From NCBI GenBank assembly GCA_019058275.1, contig JAHLVW010000015.1:1-64000 (forward strand): a stretch of DNA of 64,000 nt. Reading direction: 5' to 3'. The stretch comes from Candidatus Heimdallarchaeota archaeon (GTDB taxonomy: Archaea; Asgardarchaeota; Heimdallarchaeia; JABLTI01). Position numbers and translations under genes: made by a program. Shown in pieces: positions 47,165-57,057 of the stretch. The notes beneath the pieces are model-generated. The model was not told the origin of the DNA. It ran no database searches and worked only from the letters and a program-made list of their open reading frames with translations. Every line of letters begins with the position of its first letter. Within the stretch, counting starts at the first letter, position 1.

Positions 47165-47309
47165 AGGCTCACAATCACGTTTTATTGTAGTTGATATACA
47201 TTAACAACAGAGTTCATAATTTTTACTCGTGTTTAAAAAATAATGTAAGAGCTTATCCTACATCACTGTTCTAAACTAATTCAGACTTCCACTATAATCT
47301 ATATTTTTA

Positions 47310-48611
47310 CTAAATCCTTTCAAACATTTCATTAAATTCCCATTCAGTTACCTTTGTTGTGTTGGGATTTTTGACAGTTTTCGTGTATGATTCCCATTCC
47401 ATTTGTTTAGTTCTATTGTATATTTCCATGAATTGAGGTCCTAAAAAGTCACAAAGGTATTTGTCTGAATTTAATGCTGCTACAGCTTCTTTTAGAGTTC
47501 TAGGTGCTCTTACGATCTTCATTTCTTTGCGTTTTTCTTCAGTTAATTTATCGACATTCAATATTGTTCCTTCTATTGGCTCTATCTGATTTTTAACACC
47601 ATCCAAACCAGAAGCTAGTAATAGACCTAGTAATAGGTAAATATTGGCAGATGTATCTGCTCCTCTATATTCGATTCTTGCTGATTTTTCATATCCCGGT
47701 ACACGTATCAATGCAGTTCTGTTAGACATTCCCCATGAGATATAGACAGGAGCTTCATGCTCTGGTACTAGTCTTTTGTAGGAATTTACTGTTGGATTAA
47801 AAATAGCTGTTAATCCTTGTGCATGTTTTATTAACCCACCAACAAAGAATCTCAAAGTTTCTGATGGAACATTGCCTTCTGCACTGAACAGATTTTTACC
47901 ATCTTTGAAAAGCATATTATGTATATGCAAACCATTTCCTGCTTCTGAAGTGTAAGGTTTTGGCATAAAACTAGCAACAAGTCCAGCATTCCAAGATACC
48001 ATTCTAATTATTTGTTTTACAGTTTGTACCATATCTGCTGCAACTAAAACATCAGTCATAACAAATTCTATTTCTTGTTGAGAGGGACCAACTTCATGAT
48101 GTAGCATTTTTGGGTAAATATTAAAATTCATCATGAAATCTGTCATCATTCTACGCAGCTCGATCTCAGAATCCAAGGGAGGTACACACATGTAACCGCC
48201 AATATCTGCTGGTTCGCCATCTGGATTCATAACATACCATTCAATTTCGGGTCTTACTTTAAATTCGCAATTAAAATCCATTTTAGCAAGATTAATCGCT
48301 CGTTTCAGAATACTACGAGGATCACTTTGCAATGGTTGACCATTTGTATCAGTTATATCACAAATTACTCTTGCGATTCTATTGTCCCAAGGGATTACAT
48401 GAAGAGTTGATATGTCAGGACTTATACGCATATCACTTTGTTCGGTTGCGAGAAAACCAACAGAAGATCCATCAATACCTAATCCTTCTTCAAGATACTT
48501 TTTAGCGAATTTTTTAGGAACTTCTACTGCTTTCAATTCGCCAGAAATATTTGTGAATTGAAATTGAACATAATCAATTTCTGAAAGAACCTTAGCTACT
48601 TTTTGCTCCAA
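47310..48611 (-). CDS. glnA: glutamine synthetase (GSI)
   Basis: Assimilates ammonia onto glutamate. 433 residues, GSI type. Diagnostic parts are FVMTDV-type strands, GIDGSSVGF, PEIEWYVMNPDGEPAD, HHEVGPSQQEIEF, GNGLHIHNMLFKDGKN, NPTVNSYKRLVPEHEAPVYISWG and RIEYRGADTSANIYLLL. No adenylylation-site phrase NLYDLP is seen. TTG start behind GGAGTGA. It stands alone. Confidence 0.95.
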   Translation of the reverse strand: MEQKVAKVLSEIDYVQFQFTNISGELKAVEVPKKFAKKYLEEGLGIDGSSVGFLATEQSDMRISPDISTLHVIPWDNRIARVICDITDTNGQPLQSDPRSILKRAINLAKMDFNCEFKVRPEIEWYVMNPDGEPADIGGYMCVPPLDSEIELRRMMTDFMMNFNIYPKMLHHEVGPSQQEIEFVMTDVLVAADMVQTVKQIIRMVSWNAGLVASFMPKPYTSEAGNGLHIHNMLFKDGKNLFSAEGNVPSETLRFFVGGLIKHAQGLTAIFNPTVNSYKRLVPEHEAPVYISWGMSNRTALIRVPGYEKSARIEYRGADTSANIYLLLGLLLASGLDGVKNQIEPIEGTILNVDKLTEEKRKEMKIVRAPRTLKEAVAALNSDKYLCDFLGPQFMEIYNRTKQMEWESYTKTVKNPNTTKVTEWEFNEMFERI

Positions 48612-48851
48612 TCTTTTTCACTCCAAATAGGAATTGTTAATTTATATTGGAATTAATGAACAGAATTTCCTTTAAATTAAAGCTTTTGATACACTCACTA
48701 TTTTATCTGATATAAAATTAGATATCCGAAAATATTGGACTTAAAAGAATGTTTATTTATTTTATTCCAATTAAAACAGATGTTAGTAAAATTACTAGAC
48801 CTAATTTTGAGTGTGGTAATTTTTCCAATCAATTTTAAGTAAGGGATTCAT

Positions 48852-50738
48852 TTGAAGAATTGTAAGTTATTGAATTTTGTAATGATTATTGCCTTGTTTA
48901 TAGCTCCTATTTCTTTCCAAATAATTACAGAAAAACCCTTAACTAGTATCTCTAAACATAGAGAATCATCATCTTTTACTTTAAATCCAACAGCATATAC
49001 AAAAACTGAGGAGCTAAAACTAAAAATAGAATTCATTGGTTTTAATCGAAATCTAATCGATGAAATTTCTATTGAAAATCAATTAATATCAAATTTTCAA
49101 TTTTCACAAGCTGTACCACAAGCTGAAATTAATTTTAATTTTGAATTTAATCATATTTCAAATGCAGATAAAACTGAATTAGAAAATTATATTAATTCAA
49201 CAGCTGTAAATGGTACTGGAACAGGGTATAAATTAAATAAAACATTGTTACTAGAAGATTTAATCTCGGGTAATCGATCAGATGTTTTCATTCCTAGAGA
49301 TGGCATGTCAATTGATGCTGAGCTAATAAATGAGTATATTAATGAGCACTTATACCAAGAACCAGTCAATGATCCAGGTTATACATTTTATATTATGAAT
49401 TTTTCACTGTTTGATTCTCCTGATCATTCCCTTGAACATTGGTATGAAACTACAGGAGTTGGATTGGATTCAAATCGGACAATAACCTGGTGGTATTCTG
49501 GTTACAAGGGCTTAGAAAAGAGAGCAGCAATGGGTTGGGGTGGTAAATACCGTTTTTGTTATTTAGATCTATCAGCAAGGTCTTGGTATTTGGATTATGT
49601 TAGAACAGCTTGGAGTCAATATGGTATTGGTTCTTATAGCTTTTATGATTATCCAGATCTTGACAACTTATCTCAAACCGTTGATATTACTACTCCAGAT
49701 GGACAAGATGTGTTAACGGAATACTTGATTGATTGGATAAATTCCTACATTGGTAATGTTTTATCAGGACCTGTTTACAATGACTTGCCCATTGGAAGGT
49801 CTGTTTCTCTACAAGTTATGGTTATTAATAATTTAACAATTAACGGTTTTGATGAACGAGATCTGAAATGGTGTATATCAAAGAATAGGATAATTGATCA
49901 ATTGGTTCTTGACTTCCCTTGGATAAATTGGTTGATTGATATTGAATGGCTGGAACTAACGGACTATCCTGAATATTTCTATTATCTTCAAGAAAATATT
50001 GAAGAAGATGTTAATGGAAAATATATTGAGGTTTCTGATGGTTTCTTCTTTGAATTAGAAGATGATCTAATAACAAATTTCAATTTAAGCAGAGCAGAAA
50101 TTGTTCTTCCTTGTTACTTTTTCATAACAAATGACGTAAGCTTCAGATGGAATGGAGTATCATTTGCAGGATTAGGGGGAATGAGTTGGGAAATTTTGTT
50201 AGGAGATCAATATAGCTTATTTGAAGATGGAAATACATCTTTACCAAAAAGAGATATGTCAACAGTAATGATTCATGAACTTGGTCATTCTTTAGGATTA
50301 CCACATCCACATAGCAGTACTTTTGGTTGGGGTTCATCATTCATAAATGAAGTAATGAGTTATTTCTCTACTTCACCTAGCTTTAGTACCTTTTACAAAG
50401 ATGCAATTGGTAGAGCCCATTCAGATGCACATTATATATACGCATTGGAAGAACTAAATACAACCATGGAACGCTACGAATATGAAGGAAGACCCATCGA
50501 ATTAAATGATTTATTGGATGAAATTGACAATACACTTGATTCAATATCACTTTATTATCAGCAAATGGACTACAATGCTTCTGCTTCACTTGGAATACAT
50601 GTTAGAAGTCTAATTCAGGATACTATGGACTATTTTCAAGAAACAGGGAATTTTGGTTACTTGGGTTTCCTTGCTTTACTGATTATCCCTGTGGTCATCA
50701 TAGCTGTTTTAGTAAATAGAAAAAGAGCGATCAAATGA
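48852..50738 (+). CDS. secreted, membrane-anchored metzincin metalloprotease
   Basis: 628 residues. The N-terminal signal reads FVMIIALFIAPISFQII. The catalytic zinc site HELGHSLGLPH (H475, E476, H479, H485) has the metzincin extension, with a later methionine turn in NEVMSYF. A long N-terminal domain (30-450) is Asn/Tyr/Asp rich and of no known family. A C-terminal helix (LGFLALLIIPVVIIAVLV) and NRKRAIK tail anchor it in the membrane with the protease outside. TTG start after AAGGGA. Confidence 0.83.
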   Translation: MKNCKLLNFVMIIALFIAPISFQIITEKPLTSISKHRESSSFTLNPTAYTKTEELKLKIEFIGFNRNLIDEISIENQLISNFQFSQAVPQAEINFNFEFNHISNADKTELENYINSTAVNGTGTGYKLNKTLLLEDLISGNRSDVFIPRDGMSIDAELINEYINEHLYQEPVNDPGYTFYIMNFSLFDSPDHSLEHWYETTGVGLDSNRTITWWYSGYKGLEKRAAMGWGGKYRFCYLDLSARSWYLDYVRTAWSQYGIGSYSFYDYPDLDNLSQTVDITTPDGQDVLTEYLIDWINSYIGNVLSGPVYNDLPIGRSVSLQVMVINNLTINGFDERDLKWCISKNRIIDQLVLDFPWINWLIDIEWLELTDYPEYFYYLQENIEEDVNGKYIEVSDGFFFELEDDLITNFNLSRAEIVLPCYFFITNDVSFRWNGVSFAGLGGMSWEILLGDQYSLFEDGNTSLPKRDMSTVMIHELGHSLGLPHPHSSTFGWGSSFINEVMSYFSTSPSFSTFYKDAIGRAHSDAHYIYALEELNTTMERYEYEGRPIELNDLLDEIDNTLDSISLYYQQMDYNASASLGIHVRSLIQDTMDYFQETGNFGYLGFLALLIIPVVIIAVLVNRKRAIK

Positions 50739-51139
50739 TAATTTTTTACACCTTAACTTTAAGGTATTCCGTTTCTCTTTTCACCCAGATCTAAGAAAAC
50801 TTTATTTAAGAGTGCATTATCACTTGAAATTACAAATTTGGAGGTGCTAGTTAAGATGATAGACATGGCTATTATTTGTTTAAAAAATGGTTTTCAACTA
50901 AGCATCTCAATAGAAGATTCATTATAACACAGATAGTTCTTGTGTTTGGTAATTTTTTTCTGTTGTAATGACTTTAGAAAAAGACTTGTTTTCAAACATA
51001 TTTGCTAATCAAAGTCTTATTGGATTTTTATTGAAAACCCAGTGCAATCTAGGTCAAAAAATATCTGAATCTGATAAGTGTTGAAGATTTCGCCTGAATC
51101 TTCTTTGCTAATACCAATTAAAAAAAGAGGAATAAAAAA
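50739..51139. other. intergenic region with two tiny open frames
   Basis: 400 bases between the metzincin and RIO1 genes. It contains a TATA-like TTTATTTAAG near 50800, a strong TTGGAGGTG at 50839-50846 and a 23-residue frame beginning ATG at 50856 (ends 50927), then a 38-residue frame (50968-51084). No tRNA, repeat or clear hairpin seen. It may hold a small peptide gene or the remains of one. Confidence 0.4.
50856..50927 (+). CDS. possible 23-residue peptide
   Basis: A very short frame with an unusually good Shine-Dalgarno (GGAGGTG) 10 bases upstream and a TATA-like element at an acceptable distance. The peptide reads MIDMAIICLKNG at its start and ends ISIEDSL. It could be a genuine microprotein, a leader peptide for RIO1 or chance. 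Confidence 0.25.
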   Translation: MIDMAIICLKNGFQLSISIEDSL

Positions 51140-52213
51140 TTGACACAAGAAAAGAAAAAAGCACAAATTAAAGTGTATTACAAGAATAATAAAAAGAAAA
51201 GTTTGTCTCGAGAAGAATCAAAGCTCGGTGAAGCTGAATCAATATCAGATTCAAATGAATCCGAATTAAATGAGGAGCAGCTAAGAGTTGAAGATCTAGA
51301 GAGTCATGAACGCATTAAAGTTCGACAGAAAATAAAAGGTGTAAAGAGAGCCATTCGCACAGTTGAACGTGATCCTAAAGAAATGATAACAAAATATGAC
51401 AGAAAGACATTTGATCCTGGTTTTATGCAAATGCATACAAAGGAAATCACTTACAAACTACTAAGAGAGGAACTCAAAAAAACAGGTCTAATTAGTGATT
51501 TAGTCAAAGAGGTTAACGCAGGAAAAGAAGCCACAATCTTCATTGCACATTTACAAGGAGCATCCCTTATAATCAAATCTTTCAGGCATCAATTGACTTG
51601 TCATAGACAATCTAAAGGAAATCCACAGCAAATTGCTACCTCTATTGCTAGTAGAGAATACTATAGACTTACTAAAGCATATAAAGCTGGAATGCGAGTA
51701 CCTACACCAGCGAGACAGATTAACAATACCATTGCTATGAGCTTCATTGGAGAAGGGTGGGAACCAGCACCACAACTTCGAAATGTCACATTAGAAAACC
51801 CAGAAGTGGTTTTGGATGAGATTATAGAACAATTAAGAATAATGTATAGAAAAGCACAATTGATTCATGGAGATCTTTCTGAATACAATATTTTAGTTCA
51901 CCAAGGAAAACCTGTGATAATAGATTTCCCACAAGCAATAGACATAAGCCTAGTAGTTTCAAGATATATGGAAGTAAGAAAACGAAACCATCAAGTATTA
52001 CAAAAAGATATTCAAACGATTTGTAATTTCTTTGAGAAAGAATACAATCTCACTTTTGACTTCAATGAAGTATATGATTACATCGCAGGAAAAGATGCTA
52101 AATTCGAGAAAGTCGATTATTCAATAGAAGAAATTGAAGAAATGATAGGATTACAAAGATCTAATATAGAAATTCGAGACAAAACGATACATCTGGATAG
52201 CTACCAATATTAG
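51140..52213 (+). CDS. rio1: RIO1-type serine/threonine protein kinase
   Basis: Atypical kinase for late small-subunit ribosome maturation. 357 residues. A basic/acidic N-terminal extension of about 120 residues is followed by the nucleotide loop NAGKEATIF (RIO1-type STGKEA), IIKSFRH lysine, the catalytic loop HGDLSEYN and the metal site IIDFPQAID. EVNAGKEA and the short flexible loop favour RIO1 over RIO2, and no winged helix is present. TTG start after AGAGGAAT. Confidence 0.93.
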   Translation: MTQEKKKAQIKVYYKNNKKKSLSREESKLGEAESISDSNESELNEEQLRVEDLESHERIKVRQKIKGVKRAIRTVERDPKEMITKYDRKTFDPGFMQMHTKEITYKLLREELKKTGLISDLVKEVNAGKEATIFIAHLQGASLIIKSFRHQLTCHRQSKGNPQQIATSIASREYYRLTKAYKAGMRVPTPARQINNTIAMSFIGEGWEPAPQLRNVTLENPEVVLDEIIEQLRIMYRKAQLIHGDLSEYNILVHQGKPVIIDFPQAIDISLVVSRYMEVRKRNHQVLQKDIQTICNFFEKEYNLTFDFNEVYDYIAGKDAKFEKVDYSIEEIEEMIGLQRSNIEIRDKTIHLDSYQY

Positions 52214-52232
52214 TTGGTAGTTGTTCATTTTT
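52201..52232. terminator. hairpin at the RIO1 stop, between convergent genes
   Basis: CTACCAA pairs with TTGGTAG around TATTAG, spanning the RIO1 stop, followed by a T-rich stretch. It likely terminates the RIO1 transcript, and perhaps the converging radical SAM gene. Confidence 0.55.
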
Positions 52233-53135
52233 CTAAAACCAGCTATCAAGTTTACTTTGATTAGTTGAGCTGGTGTTTGTATAAGATGATTTATACTCGT
52301 GTAAATTATATTTTTGACGTAATTTTGTTAGCTTTTTGTAAATACTATCTTTATAGCTCTTCGGTGGAGAACGACCCTTATAATAATCTTTGAAATTTGG
52401 TAAAAGCTTCGGATGAACCATTTCTATGAATTCTAGAAATCGTTTTTTAGGTGAGCTTGTTAAATACATTATACCAGGAATAACATATTTGGGTTTAACC
52501 TTACTAATTTCGCTAAATAACTCCTCCAAGTCTTCATCAGAATCATTCAGAAAGGGGATTATTGGCATTAATAATATGCCAACATTTATGCTAAAAGAAC
52601 TCAGTTCTTCAGCAAGTTTTAGTCGTCCTTGAGTTGAAGTTGTTCTCGGTTCTATCTGTTTTCTAATTTGATCATTGATTGAAGAAATGGAAATTACTAC
52701 ATCAACATAAGTTTCCTTTGACATTTCAGTTATGATATCAATGTCTCGAGATATCAAATTAGATTTTGTAGCTATTGTAAGAGGTACTTTGTATCTACTA
52801 AATTCCTTTAACATTTCTCGTGTTATCTGGTTTTTTTTTTTAATAGGTTGATATGGATCGCAAATTGATCCCAAATTAACTAATTCCTTTTTCCATTTTG
52901 GATTTGATAATTCTTTTCTCAATATTTGTGCTGCATTTTTCTTAACAATAATAGTTGTTTCAAAATCACTTTCTGGGTCAAGATTAAGATATCTATGAGT
53001 ATATCTAGCATAACAATAGATACATGAGTGTAAGCATCCTCGATATGGATTAGCTCCCTAATTAAATGGTAATCTCGGACTATCGATTTTATGTAGGATG
53101 CCTTTGCTATTGTGCTCAATATAAGTTATTTTCAA
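52233..53135 (-). pseudogene. SplB-like radical SAM gene with one in-frame TAG
   Basis: Read continuously from TTG at 53135, this encodes about 300 residues in one frame, interrupted only by TAG at 53060-53058. The sequence around it is SPRLPFN*GANPYRGC, where a tryptophan (TGG) would fit the usual form. Downstream is the radical SAM cluster motif CLHSCIYC, then YARYTHRYLN, DPYQPIKK and TRKSN-type strands (IATKSNLISRDIDII) characteristic of SPL/Rv2578c-like enzymes. Everything except the stop looks intact. A recent nonsense mutation, an assembly error, or amber read-through are alternatives; other genes here use TAG as a stop. Confidence 0.8.
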
Positions 53136-53204
53136 TATTACTCACAAAAGTAAATTGTAAACTCTTTATTAAGTTAATATAATAATTTGTATTAAAAAAC
53201 AGTA

Positions 53205-53876
53205 CTATGTCTTTTTAGCAAGTATAACATCTACCGGTAGACCCCACATATTCATCTCTTTAATATCCATGATTACAAAATTCGCGTTTTTCAGATGGTC
53301 TCTTATGTAGATCGGTCGACAATCAGTTAGATTTGGATATTTCCTGTGAAACCATTCGTATATTTTTACTATATAATTCGTTTTTCTCTTTGATAGTGTA
53401 ACTACACAAATAAGACCTTTATTTTGCAAAACTCGAGAGGATTCACTTAGCACTACTGGGATTTCTTCTAAATTAAACAATTCAATTGTAAAACTGATTA
53501 AAATTTTATCGAATGCACTTCTCTTATAAGGCAATGATGAAGCATCACCACATAAGATATGAATTGGTTGTCCTACTTTCTTTCTTTTGATTTTTCGACG
53601 AGTTTTTTCTATCATGCCATCTGAGATATCAATGCCATTAACAGAACCATCGAAACCAACTTTTTTTGCTATTGAAATGATTGAGTCACCTGTTCCAAAA
53701 CCAATTTCCAGAATGGATTCCCCTAATTTTGAATCTAGTAACTTTAGACCAATTTTTTTGTAACACTTTTCAAAAATACTAAATGCATCATACCATTTAC
53801 TCATTCGATTGTAGCTTTCTTTAGTAACTTTTTTTGATAGGAGGAGTTCTTGCTGGTTTTCTTGTTGTTTTGCCAT
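53205..53876 (-). CDS. UbiE-like class I SAM methyltransferase
   Basis: 223 residues. YNRMSKWYDAFSIFE is the typical N-terminus of UbiE/COQ5-type enzymes. Motif I is ILEIGFGTGDSI, motif post-I NGIDISDGMIE, motif II CGDASSLPY, and the FDKILISFTIEL strand follows. The substrate may be a quinone, lipid or small molecule. ATG after AAGGTAAT. It lies 70 bases upstream of the disrupted radical SAM gene on the same strand. Confidence 0.85.
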   Translation of the reverse strand: MAKQQENQQELLLSKKVTKESYNRMSKWYDAFSIFEKCYKKIGLKLLDSKLGESILEIGFGTGDSIISIAKKVGFDGSVNGIDISDGMIEKTRRKIKRKKVGQPIHILCGDASSLPYKRSAFDKILISFTIELFNLEEIPVVLSESSRVLQNKGLICVVTLSKRKTNYIVKIYEWFHRKYPNLTDCRPIYIRDHLKNANFVIMDIKEMNMWGLPVDVILAKKT

Positions 53877-54007
53877 TTAAATTACCTTAGGTATATGATA
53901 TTCTATCTTGTATTAGTTTCTTAATTTTATACATTTAAAGATAATCCCAAAATAAAGAGGTAAGATTAATTATGTACTTGAGGATTGATTATTAGAGTGA
54001 AAAAGAA

Positions 54008-54382
54008 ATGTTTGAAACAATATCAACAATATTAATAATTTTAGCTTCAACCATCCTTCAACAAACACACATTATTTCATTTGCTTTCTGCCCATTAATT
54101 TTTGGTGGAACAGCAATTTTCGCTATTGTTAAGTGGATAAAATTAGAACCGGGTAGGAAGCGTGAAATGATTTGGTCAATTTTGATTATAATACTTGCAG
54201 TTCTTGTGTTAGTATTTGTAGGATTGAACACTTTTCTTTGGCTTAATGACTACTTGTTATTCTACCTTTTTATGGTACTAAGATTTTCATTGCTAGTTCT
54301 ATTGGCAATTTTAATGAATCCATATATTAAGTGGGCTCCACTAAAATCGGTATTTATTACCAAGACAGAAATAGCAAAGTGA
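54008..54382 (+). CDS. small membrane protein
   Basis: 124 residues with about four hydrophobic helices (near 4-24, 28-44, 56-76, 84-106), a short basic loop (KLEPGRKREM) between the second and third, and a short polar tail. No family recognised. It precedes the VOC and MFS genes on the same strand by 63 bases and may share their transcript. Confidence 0.6.
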   Translation: MFETISTILIILASTILQQTHIISFAFCPLIFGGTAIFAIVKWIKLEPGRKREMIWSILIIILAVLVLVFVGLNTFLWLNDYLLFYLFMVLRFSLLVLLAILMNPYIKWAPLKSVFITKTEIAK

Positions 54383-54445
54383 TTTTTTACACTTTTTTTC
54401 TGTTTTATTAAAAATACTAATTAACCCAAAAGGTTTGAAAAAGGC

Positions 54446-54832
54446 ATGAAAGCATTCAGCTCAACTATAACATTTCTTCAAACAAATGATTTAAAGAATA
54501 CATCTGATTTTTATGAACAAAATTTACAATGTAAACTTATTTTAGATCAAGGACAATGCCGGATATTTGAGACATCAAAAAATGCCTATATTGGCTTTTG
54601 CTCACATGACTTTCTTGAAAAGAATCAGAACACAGTTTGTTTAACATTTGTTTGTAATTCAAAAGAAGAAGTTGACATTTGGTATGAAAAGTTAAAAGAA
54701 AAGAAAGTTCCGATAAAAGCTTGTCCAGCTGAAAATCAGAAATTTAAGATTTACAATTTCTTCGCAACTGATCCAAATGGTATAAGCATTGAAGTTCAAT
54801 ATTTTTTACATAAATTTCCACCTGATGAATGA
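54446..54832 (+). CDS. glyoxalase/VOC-fold protein
   Basis: 128 residues covering one VOC unit pair. TITFLQTNDLKNTSDFYEQNL opens the fold, and ATDPNGISIEVQYF closes it with the usual metal-site glutamate (IEVQ). The first metal-ligand position reads Thr/Phe rather than the common His, so metal binding is uncertain. It lies 30 bases upstream of the MFS transporter and may modify or bind its substrate, in the manner of resistance determinants. Confidence 0.75.
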   Translation: MKAFSSTITFLQTNDLKNTSDFYEQNLQCKLILDQGQCRIFETSKNAYIGFCSHDFLEKNQNTVCLTFVCNSKEEVDIWYEKLKEKKVPIKACPAENQKFKIYNFFATDPNGISIEVQYFLHKFPPDE

Positions 54833-54862
54833 AAAAAACAACTCAAAGTTAGAGGAAACATA

Positions 54863-56203
54863 ATGGAAAACATAGAGATATCTTCTGAAAATAATAATAA
54901 TTCAGAAAAGCAAAAAGCTTGGAAGAATTTTCTCAAGATGTATCTAGTGTTAGCCATTCTATTTCTAATTATGTTTGCAATGAGATCGACAGTTACAATA
55001 TTGCAAGTCTATGTTCCTGATATTAGTGCAACTTTTGCTATGACGGAGGGAAGAATAGCTATTATTTTTACAATTTATAATTTAACTGCAGCACTATTTT
55101 CTCTATTTGTAGGTCCTATTACAGAACGGGTTGGTTATAAAGTCATAATGTATACTGGCATGTTTACTTATGCTATTGCTATAGGTTTATCCGCTTTAGC
55201 TGTACAATTTTGGATGTTAGCACTAGCTCAATCAATTGGTGGTATTGGTGCTTCATTTTTTGGACCAGCAACCATTGCTTATGCAGGGGATTATTTTCCA
55301 AAAGAAAAAATTTCTACAGCTATTGGTCTTATTATGTCCTCATTTTATGTAGCAACAATTGTTGCTGTTCCCATTAACACTTACATTGCAGAGCTATTAA
55401 ATTGGCAGTGGGCTGTGGGTGTAATGGCAATCTTGAGCTTGCTTGTTTTCATTCTTATCATTATGATAGTCCCAAGAATTAAAGAGAAAAAGATTGAATC
55501 AACAGAAAGTAAAACAGATGAAAATGAACAAGTAGAGATTAAAGAAGAGAATAATTTGAATTATTTTGTTAGAATGAAGCTTGTTTTACAAAATAAATAT
55601 GCAGTAGGTACTTTCTTCATTACACTATTTCAAAGGGGAGGTTTGTTTGCTATGACAACATTACTATCAACTTGGCTGGCTAGGGATGGTTTTTGGAACG
55701 GACACTTCTTAGGATTAGACAAAAGTCAAACTGGGCTTGTTCTTATGGGTACAGGAATTGCAGCTTTGATTAGTAATACTATATTTAGCTGGGCTGCAGA
55801 CAGAATTGGTAAGCGAACAATTATCTTAATGGGTACTGGTTTAACAGGTATAGCAATAACTGTCTTTCCAGTATTAGCTGAAGTATATCACAATTTGAAT
55901 ATAGCGATAATTGGTTTTATCGTTGTGAATTTCTTTGGTGGAATTTCAATGGGTAGTTATAATGCATTTGTAACTGAAGTTGCACCAAAATCAAAAGGAA
56001 CATCAGTAGCAATAAACAATGCTTTTGGACAAATTGGTCTAGCTATTGCTGTTGCTTTAATCGCAAGACTAGTTTGGGATAAAACATTGAATTACGCTTA
56101 TTGTGCTTTTGTAGCTCTTGGATTCTACATTATAACAACAATTCTAATGTTTGTGATAGTTAGACCAAAAAAGATACAGGAAAATGCTTCAAAAGCAAAT
56201 TGA
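54863..56203 (+). CDS. MFS transporter
   Basis: 446 residues with 12 predicted membrane helices. The loop after helix 2 has GPITERVGYK, related to the MFS motif A, repeated after helix 8 (SWAADRIGKRT). A long charged central loop (about 210-240, Lys/Glu-rich) separates the halves. The type is probably a proton-linked antiporter or symporter; substrate unknown. ATG after AGAGGAAAC. Confidence 0.85.
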   Translation: MENIEISSENNNNSEKQKAWKNFLKMYLVLAILFLIMFAMRSTVTILQVYVPDISATFAMTEGRIAIIFTIYNLTAALFSLFVGPITERVGYKVIMYTGMFTYAIAIGLSALAVQFWMLALAQSIGGIGASFFGPATIAYAGDYFPKEKISTAIGLIMSSFYVATIVAVPINTYIAELLNWQWAVGVMAILSLLVFILIIMIVPRIKEKKIESTESKTDENEQVEIKEENNLNYFVRMKLVLQNKYAVGTFFITLFQRGGLFAMTTLLSTWLARDGFWNGHFLGLDKSQTGLVLMGTGIAALISNTIFSWAADRIGKRTIILMGTGLTGIAITVFPVLAEVYHNLNIAIIGFIVVNFFGGISMGSYNAFVTEVAPKSKGTSVAINNAFGQIGLAIAVALIARLVWDKTLNYAYCAFVALGFYIITTILMFVIVRPKKIQENASKAN

Positions 56204-56295
56204 TTTAATTACAAAAAAATGTTACTCAAAACACAAAGTTATTTGATATGTAATATTTAGTGTTTGTAGTAAAATATCATAATCGAGGTGGAAAA

Positions 56296-57057
56296 TTGCA
56301 GATTAAAGGCAAAGAAATCCATGAATTAAAAGTAATTCAAGAATTGACTGTTTCCTTTAGAAGTGCTAATTCATTTGATGATATATACAATGGTTGTAAG
56401 ATTGTTTTCGAAAAATACTTGCCCTACGATTCTATTATAATTTTTATTTTTGATTTCCTAGAAAATTTACAAGTAAAAACTAAAGTAGGACTAGAAATTT
56501 CTATTGATGAGAGCGATTCAAATCCTAAGAAGAATGATTTACTGAAAAGTCTCTTTAATGACAAAACCATGAGAAGTTTTCATAATTGGAAGGGAGAGAT
56601 GGAACTTCAGAAGATATTCTTCAAATCCCCTCAGATAATGTCCGTTTCGATTATTCCATTGATTTCAAAAAATCGTATTTTGGGATTCATTACTATTGGA
56701 AATTCAGCTAAATATGAATTTAGTGAAGAAGAAAATAGAATATTACAAATTCTGAGCCAGATGATAAGTTACTATGTGGAGAATTTACTTTTTCAAGAAG
56801 ACCTACTCAAACAAAATGAAGTGTTAAAAGGTATTACCAAGCAAATGAGACATGATTTTGCCAATGATATTCAATCAATGGCAATGGCAATAGAACTACT
56901 AACAACAACAGAGTTATCTGAAGAGCAAGAAAAATTCACTAGAATTCTAAATAATTCCAAAAATGCAGCCATAGAGAAATTACAAGAACTGAAAAGGTTG
57001 AAAAATAAATTCGAAAAAAAAGTAGAATTATCATTAGGTTTAACTATTGACAAATAA
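56296..57057 (+). CDS. GAF-domain protein with histidine-kinase-like dimerisation helix, no ATPase
   Basis: About 253 residues. Residues 10-165 look like a GAF sensory domain (IIIFIFDFLENL, VSIIPLISKNRILGFITIGN, FSEEENRILQILSQM). Residues 185-253 are a DHp-like helical hairpin, with MRHDFANDIQSM carrying a candidate phospho-acceptor histidine. The catalytic HATPase domain is absent and the frame ends cleanly. TTG at 56296 is chosen because GAGGTGG precedes it directly; an in-frame GTG 36 bases upstream lacks one. It may be a phosphotransfer or signalling scaffold. Confidence 0.72.
   Translation: MQIKGKEIHELKVIQELTVSFRSANSFDDIYNGCKIVFEKYLPYDSIIIFIFDFLENLQVKTKVGLEISIDESDSNPKKNDLLKSLFNDKTMRSFHNWKGEMELQKIFFKSPQIMSVSIIPLISKNRILGFITIGNSAKYEFSEEENRILQILSQMISYYVENLLFQEDLLKQNEVLKGITKQMRHDFANDIQSMAMAIELLTTTELSEEQEKFTRILNNSKNAAIEKLQELKRLKNKFEKKVELSLGLTIDK

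Noticed and set aside
52919..53119. 66-residue open frame upstream of the radical SAM fragment
   Set aside because: It is a shifted frame over the real radical SAM N-terminus. The correct frame there carries the CxxxCxxC motif.
52233..53135. Pyrrolysine insertion at the in-frame TAG
   Set aside because: Several genes in the window end in TAG, the position fits tryptophan by a single-base change, and no pyl gene is visible. It is kept only as a minor alternative.
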